A stretch of DNA of 64,000 bases, taken from Globisporangium splendens. Taxonomy: Eukaryota > Oomycota > Peronosporomycetes > Pythiales > Pythiaceae. A program made the translations under genes and the position numbers. The stretch's first letter is position 1. Each line of letters begins with the position of its first letter. The notes beneath the pieces are model-generated. The model worked only from the letters and a program-made list of their open reading frames with translations. It had not been told where the DNA came from and did not search any database. This document shows positions 11,565-22,739 of the stretch, in pieces. The DNA lies in the NCBI GenBank assembly GCA_006386115.1, contig VFIW01000019.1, positions 310,001 to 374,000 of the forward strand, read 5' to 3'.

Positions 11565-12245
11565 TCATGTCGCTCCTTCATGTGGTTCGCGGAAAAATCG
11601 CTCCATGAGCAGCAAAATCACTCGAAAGACGTCACACTGGCTGTGGGAATGGTGGTGAGACTGTTGATGTGGTGCTGGCGCTGTGATCTGTTCGTACTTG
11701 CCGCGGAGCACGAGGCGCACAAACTCGTTGCAGAACGTCGCGAGCAGCTTCTTGCGCATCTTGGTGTTCGTCGCGAGTTTGACCACGAGCCGCGGCTGCG
11801 ACATGCTGTGCACGATGAAGTCCATGAGCTCCTCGCAGTGGACACAGCACTCGCACGCGTCTTTCTTCTGCGCGGTCGACCACACCTGGTACCGAAGATC
11901 GGCAAAGTCCGCGAACCGCTTCTCGAGACGGTAATCTGGCGGCGCTGCATGGCATAATGCAGACTTATAATGATGGTGCTGTGGAGCTTTCTTCTGGGAC
12001 GCCCACACTGCGACCTGGGTGGTCGGAATGTTGCTCGTGCAGTGCTTGAGGTACACGTCCACGACAAAGTAGACGTCGCCGTCGCGCTTGACCGTGTCGT
12101 GGATCTCGATGTCGTCAATGGTCTCTAGGAACGCCAGCGCATCCACAGCGTGCGGATGGTCACAGGGCACAACGCGCATCGGACTTAAGCTTGGTGCACG
12201 GCTCAACACCGCGTGATTAGAAGCTGACGTTGTTGTTGTCGCCAT
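11565..12245 (-). CDS. PX-domain-like protein
   Basis: The frame gives 226 residues from the ATG at 12245 (MATTTTSASN). An in-frame extension upstream begins inside the likely core promoter, so the shorter start is preferred. A PX-like core is suggested by a beta-rich start (VYFVVDVYLKH, about 58-68), the membrane-lipid motif RLEKRFADFADLR (106-118) and a closing helix LLATFCNEFVRLV (167-179). PX domains bind phosphoinositides and place proteins on endosomes or vacuoles. A Cys/His cluster (CECCVHC, 131-137) interrupts the fold and could bind a metal. The C-terminus is His/Ser rich. No partner domain is present, so function beyond lipid binding is open. An initiator-like element lies at 12269-12284. 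Confidence 0.6.
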   Translation of the reverse strand: MATTTTSASNHAVLSRAPSLSPMRVVPCDHPHAVDALAFLETIDDIEIHDTVKRDGDVYFVVDVYLKHCTSNIPTTQVAVWASQKKAPQHHHYKSALCHAAPPDYRLEKRFADFADLRYQVWSTAQKKDACECCVHCEELMDFIVHSMSQPRLVVKLATNTKMRKKLLATFCNEFVRLVLRGKYEQITAPAPHQQSHHHSHSQCDVFRVILLLMERFFREPHEGAT

Positions 12246-12268
12246 TTTCGGAGTGTCGTGCTTGAGGC

Positions 12269-12284
12269 GAATTGCGAAATGCGA
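12269..12284 (-). promoter_or_regulatory. oomycete initiator-like element of the PX-like gene
   Basis: TCGCATTTCGCAATTC agrees with 13 of 16 positions of the oomycete Inr consensus GCTCATTYYNCAWTTT and lies about 25-40 bases upstream of the ATG at 12245. Confidence 0.5.
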
Positions 12285-12289
12285 CCCAA

Positions 12290-13134
12290 GCACAAGCGCA
12301 TATATGCGAGCGCTGAGCAGGGCGAGCGAGACACTCACGAAGACACAAAGACAAGAAGCGCTTGGGCACGTCTCCATGAGAAGGAAAAGAAGCGCGGCAG
12401 CCAATCCGAACGGATCCATTTACGCAAAACCGCTGCCATTGGCTGATGCATGAGAGACCTACACGCCCACGCAACCTGTGTTAGGTGCTCGCGAATCATT
12501 TCTGTCCGATTCAAATTTCAGCGCACTTATTATATTATGAAGGCTTCCATCATATTTTATTTAAGCGATACATTAAGACTATAATATGACAAATACAATT
12601 TTGTAAAGGCTGCAATGGAGGGAGGGGCTGCAGTACCTACTTCTCGAGAAGCATGCACTTTTCATGTGAACCCATCATGCGCAAAATGGAACCTGAGAAC
12701 AATCTTGTGTCGGCATGGCCTCCCTGGATCGGCATGAAGAATTCCCACCACTTGCGTCTCCTCAATGGACACTCACCACTGGAACGCCACCGTCGGTTAA
12801 ACTGCCTAGATGGCTGCATATCTTCCTGAAAAAGCTGCAGTTCTCTCGTCTCATTGCTTCCGCATGGCTCAATCTCCCCAGCACCAAGCCCGAAATGCTC
12901 GTACTCCAAGTTGAAAGCACAAGTGGACGCAGAAGCGGAGCGACCTGATGGATCTCTACGAGGTAGTAGCAGCCTTTGTCCCAAGACATAACGAGGAACT
13001 CAAGAGAGACAAAAACCAGTATTACAAAAGCAGAAAAAATGATACAAATGGCGCAAACCTACAAAAGGGAGGGTCAGCGTTGGGAACAGAGCCGTCTTGA
13101 TAAAAAGTGCCAAGGAGGTGGCTGAGAACCCCAT
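12290..13134. other. intergenic, no gene supported
   Basis: Upstream of the PX-like gene and downstream of the EF-hand FUSC gene. AT-rich around 12500-12600. Short frames only. Confidence 0.5.
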
Positions 13135-16100
13135 CTACGACGACACCGAAGCTTCTTGCAGTGCCGTCATGTTGATCGCGATGCCCTCGGCGCCACTGAC
13201 GAGGCAACTGAGCAGCAGCAATTCTTCCATCGACACCTTCTCGAAGCGGCTTTCTTCCATGAGCCACTCCACGTATGCCTCCTTCATGTTGCGAGCAATG
13301 TCATCGAGCGTGAAATCCTGCACATTGAGCACGTCGTGCTGACGACGCATTGGCGAGAGTTGTGTGAATCCGCCAGCAGTTCCGGTGGAGACGGCCGAGT
13401 ATTTGCGTAGAACCACTGCGTCGTTCTTTGGAGTGAGCTGCGCCGTGTAGTTGACTGTTGGCGTTCCTACTGCCGCAGCGTTCGATGGTGAGTTCAGGGC
13501 AATTCCAGCATCGTGGTGAGCAGCTGCACCTTCTTCTGCTTCTTCATTGATTCGAAGAAGCGTGCCTCCGAGGGATCCACGGTCCGTTGGTGCTTTTCCG
13601 GCAATGATCGGCGCCTTTGGTTTCATTTTCTGGTACACTTCGACTTCCAGCTTCAAGCCGTTCTCGAGAGCGTCCATGAACTCGTCAAACGACACCTTGC
13701 CGCTTCCATCTCGGTCGACAATGCCCATGAATTCGGCCGTGTACTTGTTAATTTCGTCTTCGTCCATCACGCCAGACTGTGCGAAAATGCTTTGCAGCAT
13801 CATCATCACTTCATCAGAATCGATTTCCCCACTGCAATCGCGATCAGCGAGACGGAACGCTTCCTTGATCTGCATGAAAATCGCCGTTTGCTCAGGCTCA
13901 GCGTACACGAACCCGTCGCCGAAAAGAGTGTTGAGTGTTGCAAACGTGTCCGTCATGGAAGTCTGGAACTGAGAGCTCGCCACAGCCCACTTCTGGTAGC
14001 ACGTCGCATCGCCATCATCGTACGTGTTGTCATCGCCGCCGTCTCGGATATCAACTGCATTCTTCAGGTTGACTTTGTTTTGCTTCACCCGGAAATTGAA
14101 CCAGCTCACCAACTTGAAGAGCAGGTTGTTGTTACTGAGCAACCGCTTCGAGAGTTTGAGCACCGCCTCGTACTTCTGGGACGAAAACGGAGGGCGCCAC
14201 AGACTTGGTTCCGCATTGGCCTCTCCAAGCAGTTTCTCTTGCTCCGCGAGCAGCTTTGGGATCTTCACAGTCAAGATCTCGCGCAAATCACTCAGCGTTT
14301 CTTCGTCGATCACATCGGAGCTCGACATGTGGTGGCCGAACAGAACGTCAAAGCTTTTCTGTAACTCTGCCAGCGTGTCTTGGATGTTTCGACGCAGCAT
14401 TCGGGTGGCGCTTTCAGGCAACAACGCGAGTTCGACCAACAGGAACAAGATGATACCGACCGACGTCTGCGCCAAACTGGAATACGACGAAATCGCGATA
14501 GATCCGAACGTGTCGGCACCCCCGGGCAAACAGACATCCGACTGTCGCAGCAAAATACCTGCGGCAATGAAAGCTGACACCATGCCAGCGTAGTTGCCGT
14601 AGCCGCCAGCAAAGCGAAAGTACATCGATGCAGCCACCCAGACGAACAGAACGAAGTTCGTCAGCACGACATTGACGTATCGCGGGTGGCAAACCTGCGA
14701 GATGAAGAACTGGAACACCGACGGCACGACACTCCCTGCAACCACGCCACCCACACGATTGACGGTGATACTGAACGAGCCGCCGATGTGGTTGCCCATG
14801 ACGTAGGCAACCGCACCTGGGGTCGTGTTGCTGAACGCGTACACGTACACGGATAAGAAAATGCCCATGGTGATGGCTGCGGTCGACTTGAACGTGGAGA
14901 CCAATTCCAAGCGCGTGTACGTGTGCCCAAAGAAGAACGACTTGACCGTGCTTGCAATGAATCTTTTGGCGCGCTCGCCGTCGTCGTATTCCTTTGCGTT
15001 GTGGCTGGCCTGGAATTCCACCAACGTAGTGCAGAACGAGTTGAGCGAAAACAGGAACAAGTTCAACGGCACGTTGCCAGCGATCTCTTGCACCGTGGCC
15101 TTCTTTGTGCGCAGCGTCCGGTTCTGGATCGATCGATAACGGTGCAAGGTGTTCTCCATCTGGATCTCAAGAGGGTGGAGTGACTTGAGCTCCAAGCCTG
15201 CCACAGAAAGAATGAAATTGGTCATGTGAGTCAGAGTCGTTCGAATTTGGAGGTGAGAACAAATATACAATCACTTACGCTCCACAGAGTTGTCGATCCC
15301 TTCGCAGATTTCGTTGAGCAGATCGCCTGATCGCAATTGGATGATGTAGATCTCGCGCTGCAGCGTCTTCATATATTGGATGTGCAGTTTCTCGTATTGC
15401 TCCAGTTTCATAGCGTGACTCAACGAGCGCAAATCGGCGGTCAGTGACGTGAGGAGACGAACTTGGTTCTTCACCATCGACCGGTTGAATTTCAGCAAGT
15501 AGTGAATGCCAAAGAGCTGCTCCCACCACACGTCTTCCACGAGTGTCGCCATGCGCAGGTTTCTGGCGTTCGCAGCCTCAAACTTGCGCTGCAGCGTGAC
15601 CCTCAAAAAGTCCATGTGCTCCACGTTCTTGTTCTTGAAACAGTACGAGTCCACGATGAGGTTGAGGACATCGAGGATCTCACTCGCCGACTTTTTCACG
15701 TCCGCCCGGAGGCGCTTGATGCCACTGCCAATACACAACAGCAGCAAAGATCAGCTGAAGGTCTTATTTCGAGCGAGGCGACAGAGAAACAGGCAGGATA
15801 ACCACAAACTACTTACAAGACTGGGTATGGGACGAACGTGATGAACACCGAAATCAGGGTGCCAAGAAAGCCCACGAGGAAGTACAGCCACAGGTTTTTC
15901 AAGATGTTGGCTTCTTCGTAGAACGTATCGCCCGTCTGTTTCAGCAGCTTACTGTTCAATGGATCCGTTGGATTGATGATCGTCAACGCTACACACATGA
16001 GCAATCCCCGCAGAATGACATGAGCAAAAGTCATTCTCTCATAGGGAGCAACCAGGATTCAGTATATGAACACACACATGCTCACCAAAGTACAAGTTGT

Positions 16101-17024
16101 TGCCGAGCGCGAACTTCTTGGTGTTGGTCTCGAACGGGAGCAGCAGGATCGCGACCGTGAACAGGATCATGAACGGCAGGATCACGTAAAAGTTGTGCAG
16201 ATTCACCCAGTACGCACTCGAGCTGAACGTTCTCGTGATGTGGATGAAGCCATCGGTCGGGTCCACAGCGTTCGGGTCCGACGTGCGCATGTTGAAGATG
16301 GAGAAGATGACGATGTTGTAGAGCAGCGCCATGCTGTTGCCGATGAAGCCCTGGCAGACCTCGCGGATCGTGGCGCCGATGTTGTCCTTGGTCGTGAAGA
16401 TCACGGCCGTCGCGCAATAGCTCAGGCCGCCCAAGTAGAACCAGTCGGGAAACAAAACCCACTTCTTCGAGTGCGGCGTCTGCGGGTCGTAGTCGGACTC
16501 GCGCGTCTGGATCGCCGACGCGATGAGCACGCCGAACGCCACGCGGATCGCCATCTCCGCATTGAACTTGAAGCCCGCTACAAAAACCAACACAACCATG
16601 TCAGCTTATATACAACAAAGAGACAAAGAGCGCCATTATGACCACAAAAACAAGCACTCTATGAACACCAACGTACGGGCAAGCGGGTTCTGTTTGAGCA
16701 TCCCTTTCTTGCGCTCGTCCATGTCGATCTTGAGCTTGGCATCGCGCTCCATCATCTCGCTGCCGACCGTGTACTTGCGCTGGCGCGGGGACTTGAGGCT
16801 CTGGAGCATGGCGCCAGTGGACGCACCTGCCGTCGCGGGCGTCGATGACGCGGCCGCAGAGGAAGCGGGGGCGGCGGTCTCATCACCCGCCGTACTCGTA
16901 TCGTTCAGCGGGACAGTTAAGTCACTGGCAAACAGGGACAAGCGACACTGTGAGCGGTGTGTTAGCAAGATACACAGAGCGAGAGATGCACGTACTTCTT
17001 GGGGCTTTTACCGCGGAAGCTCAT
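13135..17024 (-). CDS. FUSC/ArAE-like multi-pass membrane protein with two EF-hands, paralog B
   Basis: Six exons on the minus strand (16996-17024, 16677-16924, 16086-16577, 15817-15988, 15279-15724, 13135-15197) joined by GT-AG introns of 71, 99, 97, 92 and 81 bp give 1149 residues beginning MSFRGKSPKN. The N-terminal ~90 residues are polar. Two hydrophobic blocks follow, exons 3-4 (about 92-314) and early exon 6 (about 563-725), resembling the duplicated membrane half of FUSC/aromatic-acid-exporter proteins. Near the C-terminus are two canonical EF-hand loops, DRDCSGEIDSDE (914-925) and DRDGSGKVSFDE (957-968), so Ca2+ regulation of transport is likely. Substrate is unknown. Exons 3, 4 and 5 have exactly the same lengths (492, 172, 446) as in the gene at 1-2750, so the two are duplicates. 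Confidence 0.85.
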
Positions 17025-18486
17025 GGTCTTCCGCCTGATCTGTCGCGCGCGCGTCGCTCACAGCGGGTTTCTCTGTGTGTATACGCGCGTGAAAGTGGAG
17101 TCGAAGTGAGGGGTGCAGCGCAAATGAGCGAGTGCAGGCTGGGTGATTTATGGGTTCCAGCATCCTCCATGTGGTGGGAGCGCTTTTGTATGAGTTTCAG
17201 TATGGGGGAATGAGGAGCGCGCTTTGCGTGCGCACATCACTGTTCCCTTCTCGTTGCCCTTTCTGGTGTGAATACTGCAGCGCACAAAAGAGTTTACACA
17301 GTGAGGCGATCATGTGGAGCGTACATTGACTTGAGAGGTTCCGAGTAAATGCAGCCGTCTAATCGAATTTACTCTGTTTTCGCATGAACCTGTTCTAGTG
17401 CATATTCGAAACTGGACAGACACATCACAAGGCAACTCCTTTGGTCCTAGAATATTTGCAAGGGGAAACTCTTCCAATTGCATAGCCTTCTTCAATGCAC
17501 ACAGAATTGCTTGTAAACAACTGTTCACTTGCGATGACATTGTGGGAAGATATGTGTCGCTTCTAAACCCACGTTGCCATTTTCGAAAACCCGGTGGCTG
17601 CACTTTTTCGTGCTTGAAGATGCAACACGCGAAAAATGCGAGCATTTTTGCTCTGTACAGTGGGTGTATCTTGCAGTGTTCGATATGAATGCAGCTCGTC
17701 ACTTTGGCTCTCAACTGCGCGCCATACAACAGAGCATTTCACATAGAGCTAGTCATCATGCATGATGGCTCACAGACTGAGCGTCTGCATGCAAAGTGTG
17801 TGTTTGCTTGTTTATCTGTCCTGCTCGTATGTGTGTGATTGTGCCGGCACACAGACCTATCCTGAACAAGCGCGGAACGTTCTCGCATCGCCTTTTGCAA
17901 AGTGGCGTCTGCATGGGTTCGCGCTTTAGTTTGTGGAGCCATCCGTACTGTACGGACACAACGTGACTCATTTGCTGTCGCAGAGTCCCAGAATGCATCA
18001 ATTGCAAAATACTTATTTATGATAATAGAGACAACTGTCTTGAATACAGGACTCTTCTGTTCTTCTCCCCGACTCAAATACCGGTATATTACGGTACTGC
18101 TGTTGTTATCAGGTGGGGCTTGTATTAGTCATGACTGGGAGCCATCTTTTGAACGCCATGCTTGGGTGAGTTCAATCCACAGGCGAAGATCCATTGCGAG
18201 GCTGCATCGCTGCAGAAAGTGTATGCGCCACATACGATATGAAGGGATTTTAACATGTCGCTGCCATCCCAATAATGTCGTACTACTTCTCTCATATTTC
18301 GAACCACAAGTCTCTTCGGACACCTCGACAGTGAAGCTGCGCATGTCTTTCAAATGCAAAAACATAAGCGGGCAATAATGCGTTGTTGCGCATAGTGCCG
18401 CTATTTTATTAGGCAACTGACAACAACAACAAAAAAAGGTGCAAATTCAAATTACGACGCAAAGGTCCCCGTCACGAAGAAAATAC
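17025..18486. other. intergenic, no gene supported
   Basis: The upstream flank of the EF-hand FUSC gene and downstream flank of the Mpo1-like gene. Frames up to 158 codons exist but overlap on both strands, lack motifs and show no splice logic. Confidence 0.5.
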
Positions 18487-19185
18487 TTAGAGGGTCTTGT
18501 TGGCCGAGTGGAAGTTCTTGACGTTGATCTTGACTTGCTTCATCACGCGCTCGTAGAGCTTTGGGCGGTAGCCGAGTGGGAAGAGCGCCTCCAGCAGCAC
18601 AAACATGGGCGCCGTGATCAGCGCCTGGTCGAGACTGTCGAGGAGCGCAGGCTTGCGGCGCTCAAACACGCCATGACCGATGAACTGCAGGATCCAGGCC
18701 ACGACGTGGATGGGGAGCGCGATCTGCCACGCCGGCACGCCGTAGAGCTCTGGCGCCGCCTTCTCAAAGTAGTTGGCGAACACGTAGATGCAAAAGATCA
18801 TCGCCGCACCAATCGTACCCGCACTGTAGTAGCAAACAGAGACAGCAGTCATAGCATATAAGTCAGTGCACAGTATTGAGAAATAACTATACACGAAGCA
18901 AACAAAGCAGTTGGCTTACAATATGTCGAGCGCCATGTACCACACCATGTAGAGCACGGCCATGGCGGCCGAGTAGTTCATGACCATGTACTGACTGTAG
19001 GGCAAGCCCGCGAGGAACGCCGGCTGCTCCATGAACGGAGCCGTCTGCGCGAGGATCATCACGCCTGTGATGAAGATCGGCCAGATGCACGCGAAGTGGA
19101 TGAGCTGGTTGGTCTTGTTGTCGTGGTACGACATGTAGAACGTCACCTGCTTCTCCAGGTTGAAGCGGTCGGAGATGCGGCCCAT
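18487..19185 (-). CDS. Mpo1-like (DUF962) membrane protein, putative 2-hydroxy fatty acid dioxygenase
   Basis: Two exons (18920-19185 and 18487-18823) around a 96-bp GT-AG intron give 200 residues starting MGRISDRFNL. The family signature is clear: YHDNKTNQLIHF (residues 20-31) with two histidines, then in exon 2 PIHVVAWILQFIGHGVFERRKPAL, followed by the LLEALFPLGYRP tail. Yeast Mpo1 is an ER-membrane Fe2+-dependent dioxygenase that shortens 2-hydroxy fatty acids by one carbon in phytosphingosine breakdown, and the conserved histidines are its proposed metal ligands. Four or five hydrophobic helices fit that topology. Length is close to the fungal proteins. The in-frame region upstream of this ATG is low-complexity (Pro/Ala) and is not counted as coding. 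An initiator-like element lies at 19260-19275. Confidence 0.85.
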
Positions 19186-19259
19186 CACTGCTGCTACTGC
19201 TGCTGCTGGCGGGTGTGGCTGTGGACTCGGGAACTGCTGCTGCACGTGCTGAACGTGGA

Positions 19260-19275
19260 AGAAAGCGAAGTGAGC
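19260..19275 (-). promoter_or_regulatory. oomycete initiator-like element of the Mpo1-like gene
   Basis: GCTCACTTCGCTTTCT matches 13 of 16 Inr consensus positions and lies about 75-90 bases upstream of the ATG at 19185. Confidence 0.5.
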
Positions 19276-19904
19276 GCACGGAAGCCGAGACCGCGGCGAG
19301 GGAGTGCCAATTGCATTTGCGGCGTCATGCTGCCTTAGCAAATGCGTGGCAGTCTTGTTTGTTCCATCATCACTGGCATTTTGCCCAATCAAAGCGATAA
19401 CTGGTGCTGATGATGGTATTTAGAATCTTTTATTGGTGAAAAGCAGAGACCGAAAGAAAACGTGAACAGCTGCATTTTAGCCAACGGTTGGATTTCGGGT
19501 TGCTAAAGAGATGGGATTGGTGGAAATGATGTCCGCTTCGTAATCACGACGTCACCGGATTTTGCCATTCGACCCACATACGTAAGTTGAAGAACAAGTG
19601 CAAACTCAACCTGTTTAACACGAGGTCTCCATACTGAAATCAAGTGCATACTCAACATGTGCTTGCGAGTGTTGAGTCCAAAATGGCATCGAAAGCGTGT
19701 GCAGTAGCAGGAAGGATTGCATTGGCTGATTTGCTGGTTCCTATGCAGCCACCTTGTTCGCTGGCTGTTCAAATGCGATATCGTACACACAAGAGTCAAG
19801 TCACCACGGCGGATGCACGATTTCTTTTTCTTCATATAGATAGGGAGCTACTTTGCACTATTTACTTGATACAGATCACATGCATATTGTTTCCCTCCTC
19901 TTGG
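19276..19904. other. intergenic, no gene supported
   Basis: Short region between the Mpo1-like gene and the end of the FHA-CHAT-STAND gene. No coding signal seen. Confidence 0.5.
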
Positions 19905-22703
19905 TTAATCCATCATCATGCCACCATTCGCGCCGTTCGACTCGTCGACGGGGATGTCGTCCATGACGCACTCGTTCAGGCGACCGGCGAGGTCCGCCAC
20001 GCGCTTCGGGATGCCCAAAGTCGCCAGCAGTGCAGGATGCGATGCGATCAGCTCGACTTTGTCCACAGGCGGCGCCCCATTGCCTGCTGTTGGCGCTGCC
20101 GCTGGCACTGGCGGCCTCGCGCGCTTCAGCTCGTCGACGCGAATGGGGCGGCTCACGAGACTGAGCAGCATCTTCGCGGCCATCTTGGCCGAGAACCGCG
20201 AGAGCGTGTACACGCGTTCACCGTGGCCCGCAACAGCGCCGTCCGTGCTAATGGACGTGCGCGCCGTGAGCACGATCTTCAACGACGCGTTGTTCGTGAG
20301 CAAGTCTGAGAGGAACACGCGAAAGCGGTTGCGGCGCACGTCGCTCTGTAGCAAGTAGTCGCAGCCATCGAGCACCAGCAGCAGCTGCTGTGCATGGAAC
20401 TCGACGCGCGCCTTGTGCTGCGCCAAGTGGTCCTTGATCAGTGACTCGAGTTTGCCGAGCACGCGGCACTTGGCGCTCTTGATGTCGATGTGACGCCGCA
20501 CCATGCTCTGCTGATCGTCTTTCTCGTCCTGTGCGAGCTTCGTAATCGAGAAAATGCGCACGCCACCTTCGGATGTGATCCGCGGTCCGACGTAGTTGGC
20601 TACGGCGTGAGCCACGGCAGTCTTGCCGATGCCTTCCTCGCCGCAGATCGTCACGAGCCGCGTGATTCGTGACTGCGTCAGCATCAGCGCCAGGCAGATC
20701 TTGTACACCTCAATGGATCGATTGCAAAAGCCCTGGCAGATCGCCGGGAGGTCATCGAACCACAGCTTCGGGTACTTTTTCAGCTTCAATGGACCTAACT
20801 CCATCGTCTTCCCAGCTTCGACGGCCGCCAACGGGAAAATGATCTCCGAGTGATCGCCGCCTTCAGGCAGTAGCAGGAACTTCTCGGCCACTTCCATGGG
20901 ACCGCGGATGTTTGGCGATTTGGCGACAGCCTGCTGGGCGATCGTGAAGCTCGCGCCGACGGACTTGCCAGTGGCCAGCGCCAAGTAGAACGACCGCGTG
21001 AACTCGATGGCCGCGTAGTCCTCGATCTTCTGGTTCGTGCGTACCCCAATGACGTGCGGGATGCCACAAGCAACGAACGCGTACGCCAGTGGCGCCGACG
21101 AGCACGCCGAGACAAACGCCAGACGCAGTGTTGACTCTCCCGAGTCGCTGCCGCCAGCCGAGAACAGTTCCTGTAACGAACTGTGTGGAATGGGATGTAC
21201 AAGCCCCATGCCGTCTTCAAAGTACAGGTGCTTCTCGTCGCCATGGCCCGAGAAATGCAGCGCGCGACAGCCGATCGTGACGATTGTGCGGAAATTCTCC
21301 GTGTTGGCGAACTTGGCACACACATTGATCTGCCGAGGGTACTGGTACACCTTTGAACCTGTGATCGCCGTCATAGCGCCAGTCGAGCCAGCAGCAGGGC
21401 GTTTCGCGTACTTGGACGCCTCGATGAGGCTCTGCTTGAGGATCGAGTACTCACGCTTGACGTCCAGCTCGGCGATCGGATGGTACTTGCCCTGGATGTC
21501 TTTGCCCACGAGTGGCGACGAGAACAGCACGCCGAGCGTGTACTCCTGGAAATCACGGCCCTGCTGCGACTTGTCTTGCGAGTCCAGCATACTCAGTCTG
21601 CCGTGGCTCTTGCTGTTGTCGCGCTCTGCCGCGACCTGCGCGCCACGCACGTGCGGGTCCTCGACCACGTACCCGAGCAGCACGTTGCCCTGTCGCGACG
21701 ACAGCAGCGTGATCTTCTGTCCGTCCTGGAGCTTGTGCCTCTTCTCCTTCTGCAGCTGGATGCCGTCGATGCGGATCCCGTTCGTGCTCTTGTCCGTGAT
21801 GTACACGCCGACGGTATGCGTGAGCGGGTCCGTGATACACTCGACGACACAGTGCACGCGACTGAGCTTGATCGGGTCGATACCCGACGACTTTTTGTCG
21901 AAAATGTTGACGTAGCTGTCGCGTCCCAACTTGACGATCGATCGCTGCCGGTGGATCTCGATGCGGTACAGGTCGTGCTTCTCGAGGTCGTTCTTCTGGT
22001 ACGCCGTAATCGCGCGGTCAACCTCCGGATGCAGCACGAGCCGCATGACGCACATGTTCGGGCTCTCTTCCAGCGTCTGCGTGCACTCCTGCGTGTTCTG
22101 CTGCGAGATCGAGAGCACCTCCATGAGGTTCTGCGAGCCCTCTTTCATCGCCTGGTACTGCTCTTCGGGCGTCATGTAGTCCGGACCGAGCAGACCATCG
22201 CTGCTCTTGCCCTCGCGAAGCATGTTGCTGTTTCGCGCTGCGCTCATGAACAGCAGTGCGTCGCGGTTCCCACTCGCACTGCCATTCACTCCAACGGTCG
22301 GCGCAAACGGCGACGCACGCAATCGTTTCGCTGCGGTCGCGCCATCTCCCAGACCACCATCGTCGTCCGGATCGCGCGGCGTCTTGTTCGACGACGAAGA
22401 CGAAGACGCAAACGATGAGAATGACGCCGCGCCTGCAAACCCAGCAAACCCGTTCGTGGTCATTCTCGTCACAGGAGAGCCATACGCGGCGACCGCCGAC
22501 CATCGCTGCAGCACCACGGACGCATCCAACGCGTCGCCTTGTTCCTCGTGAGCGTAGCCGTCGTCGTCCGTCGCGACGAAGCGGCGCTTGCGCGTGTCTA
22601 GACCAGCAGGGCGAAGGCACGCGTCTGCAGCAAATGGCGAGAGCGGTGCGCCGCTGTTATTGTGGCGCGCGTCGCGCGGCGTGTGGAGCTGTTCGGCAAC
22701 CAT
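19905..22703 (-). CDS. FHA - CHAT (caspase-like) - STAND ATPase fusion protein
   Basis: The intronless gene encodes 932 residues from the first ATG at 22703; the frame is open 12 codons further up but only from a TTG. Order of parts: a low-complexity N-terminus (1-180, Ser/Asp/Ala rich, with basic KRR near 40 and AAKRLR near 125); an FHA domain (about 246-346) with the GRDS, SRVHC and TDKSTNG motifs that bind phosphothreonine; a CHAT caspase-like protease domain (about 385-630) with the catalytic His in HFSGHG (His487) and Cys in FVSACSS (Cys534); and a C-terminal P-loop NTPase resembling NB-ARC/NACHT, with Walker A GEEGIGKT (688-695), Walker B LLLVLDGCD (Asp779) and a KIVLTAR strand (809-815). 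Both protease residues and the P-loop lysine are intact, so an active, nucleotide-gated, phosphoprotein-sensing protease is inferred. No LRR, WD40 or TPR sensor follows the ATPase. The neighbours do not indicate a pathway. Confidence 0.85.
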   Translation of the reverse strand: MVAEQLHTPRDARHNNSGAPLSPFAADACLRPAGLDTRKRRFVATDDDGYAHEEQGDALDASVVLQRWSAVAAYGSPVTRMTTNGFAGFAGAASFSSFASSSSSSNKTPRDPDDDGGLGDGATAAKRLRASPFAPTVGVNGSASGNRDALLFMSAARNSNMLREGKSSDGLLGPDYMTPEEQYQAMKEGSQNLMEVLSISQQNTQECTQTLEESPNMCVMRLVLHPEVDRAITAYQKNDLEKHDLYRIEIHRQRSIVKLGRDSYVNIFDKKSSGIDPIKLSRVHCVVECITDPLTHTVGVYITDKSTNGIRIDGIQLQKEKRHKLQDGQKITLLSSRQGNVLLGYVVEDPHVRGAQVAAERDNSKSHGRLSMLDSQDKSQQGRDFQEYTLGVLFSSPLVGKDIQGKYHPIAELDVKREYSILKQSLIEASKYAKRPAAGSTGAMTAITGSKVYQYPRQINVCAKFANTENFRTIVTIGCRALHFSGHGDEKHLYFEDGMGLVHPIPHSSLQELFSAGGSDSGESTLRLAFVSACSSAPLAYAFVACGIPHVIGVRTNQKIEDYAAIEFTRSFYLALATGKSVGASFTIAQQAVAKSPNIRGPMEVAEKFLLLPEGGDHSEIIFPLAAVEAGKTMELGPLKLKKYPKLWFDDLPAICQGFCNRSIEVYKICLALMLTQSRITRLVTICGEEGIGKTAVAHAVANYVGPRITSEGGVRIFSITKLAQDEKDDQQSMVRRHIDIKSAKCRVLGKLESLIKDHLAQHKARVEFHAQQLLLVLDGCDYLLQSDVRRNRFRVFLSDLLTNNASLKIVLTARTSISTDGAVAGHGERVYTLSRFSAKMAAKMLLSLVSRPIRVDELKRARPPVPAAAPTAGNGAPPVDKVELIASHPALLATLGIPKRVADLAGRLNECVMDDIPVDESNGANGGMMMD

Positions 22704-22739
22704 TGCGTGTCTGCTCTTTGCTTCTGAAGTGCTGCACAA

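Noticed and set aside
18129..18416. Overlapping 60-158 codon frames on both strands
   Set aside because: They are mutually overlapping without splice signals or recognisable domains.
22704..22739. Upstream extension of the FHA-CHAT-STAND frame by 12 codons
   Set aside because: The extension opens only from a TTG; the first ATG is at 22703.
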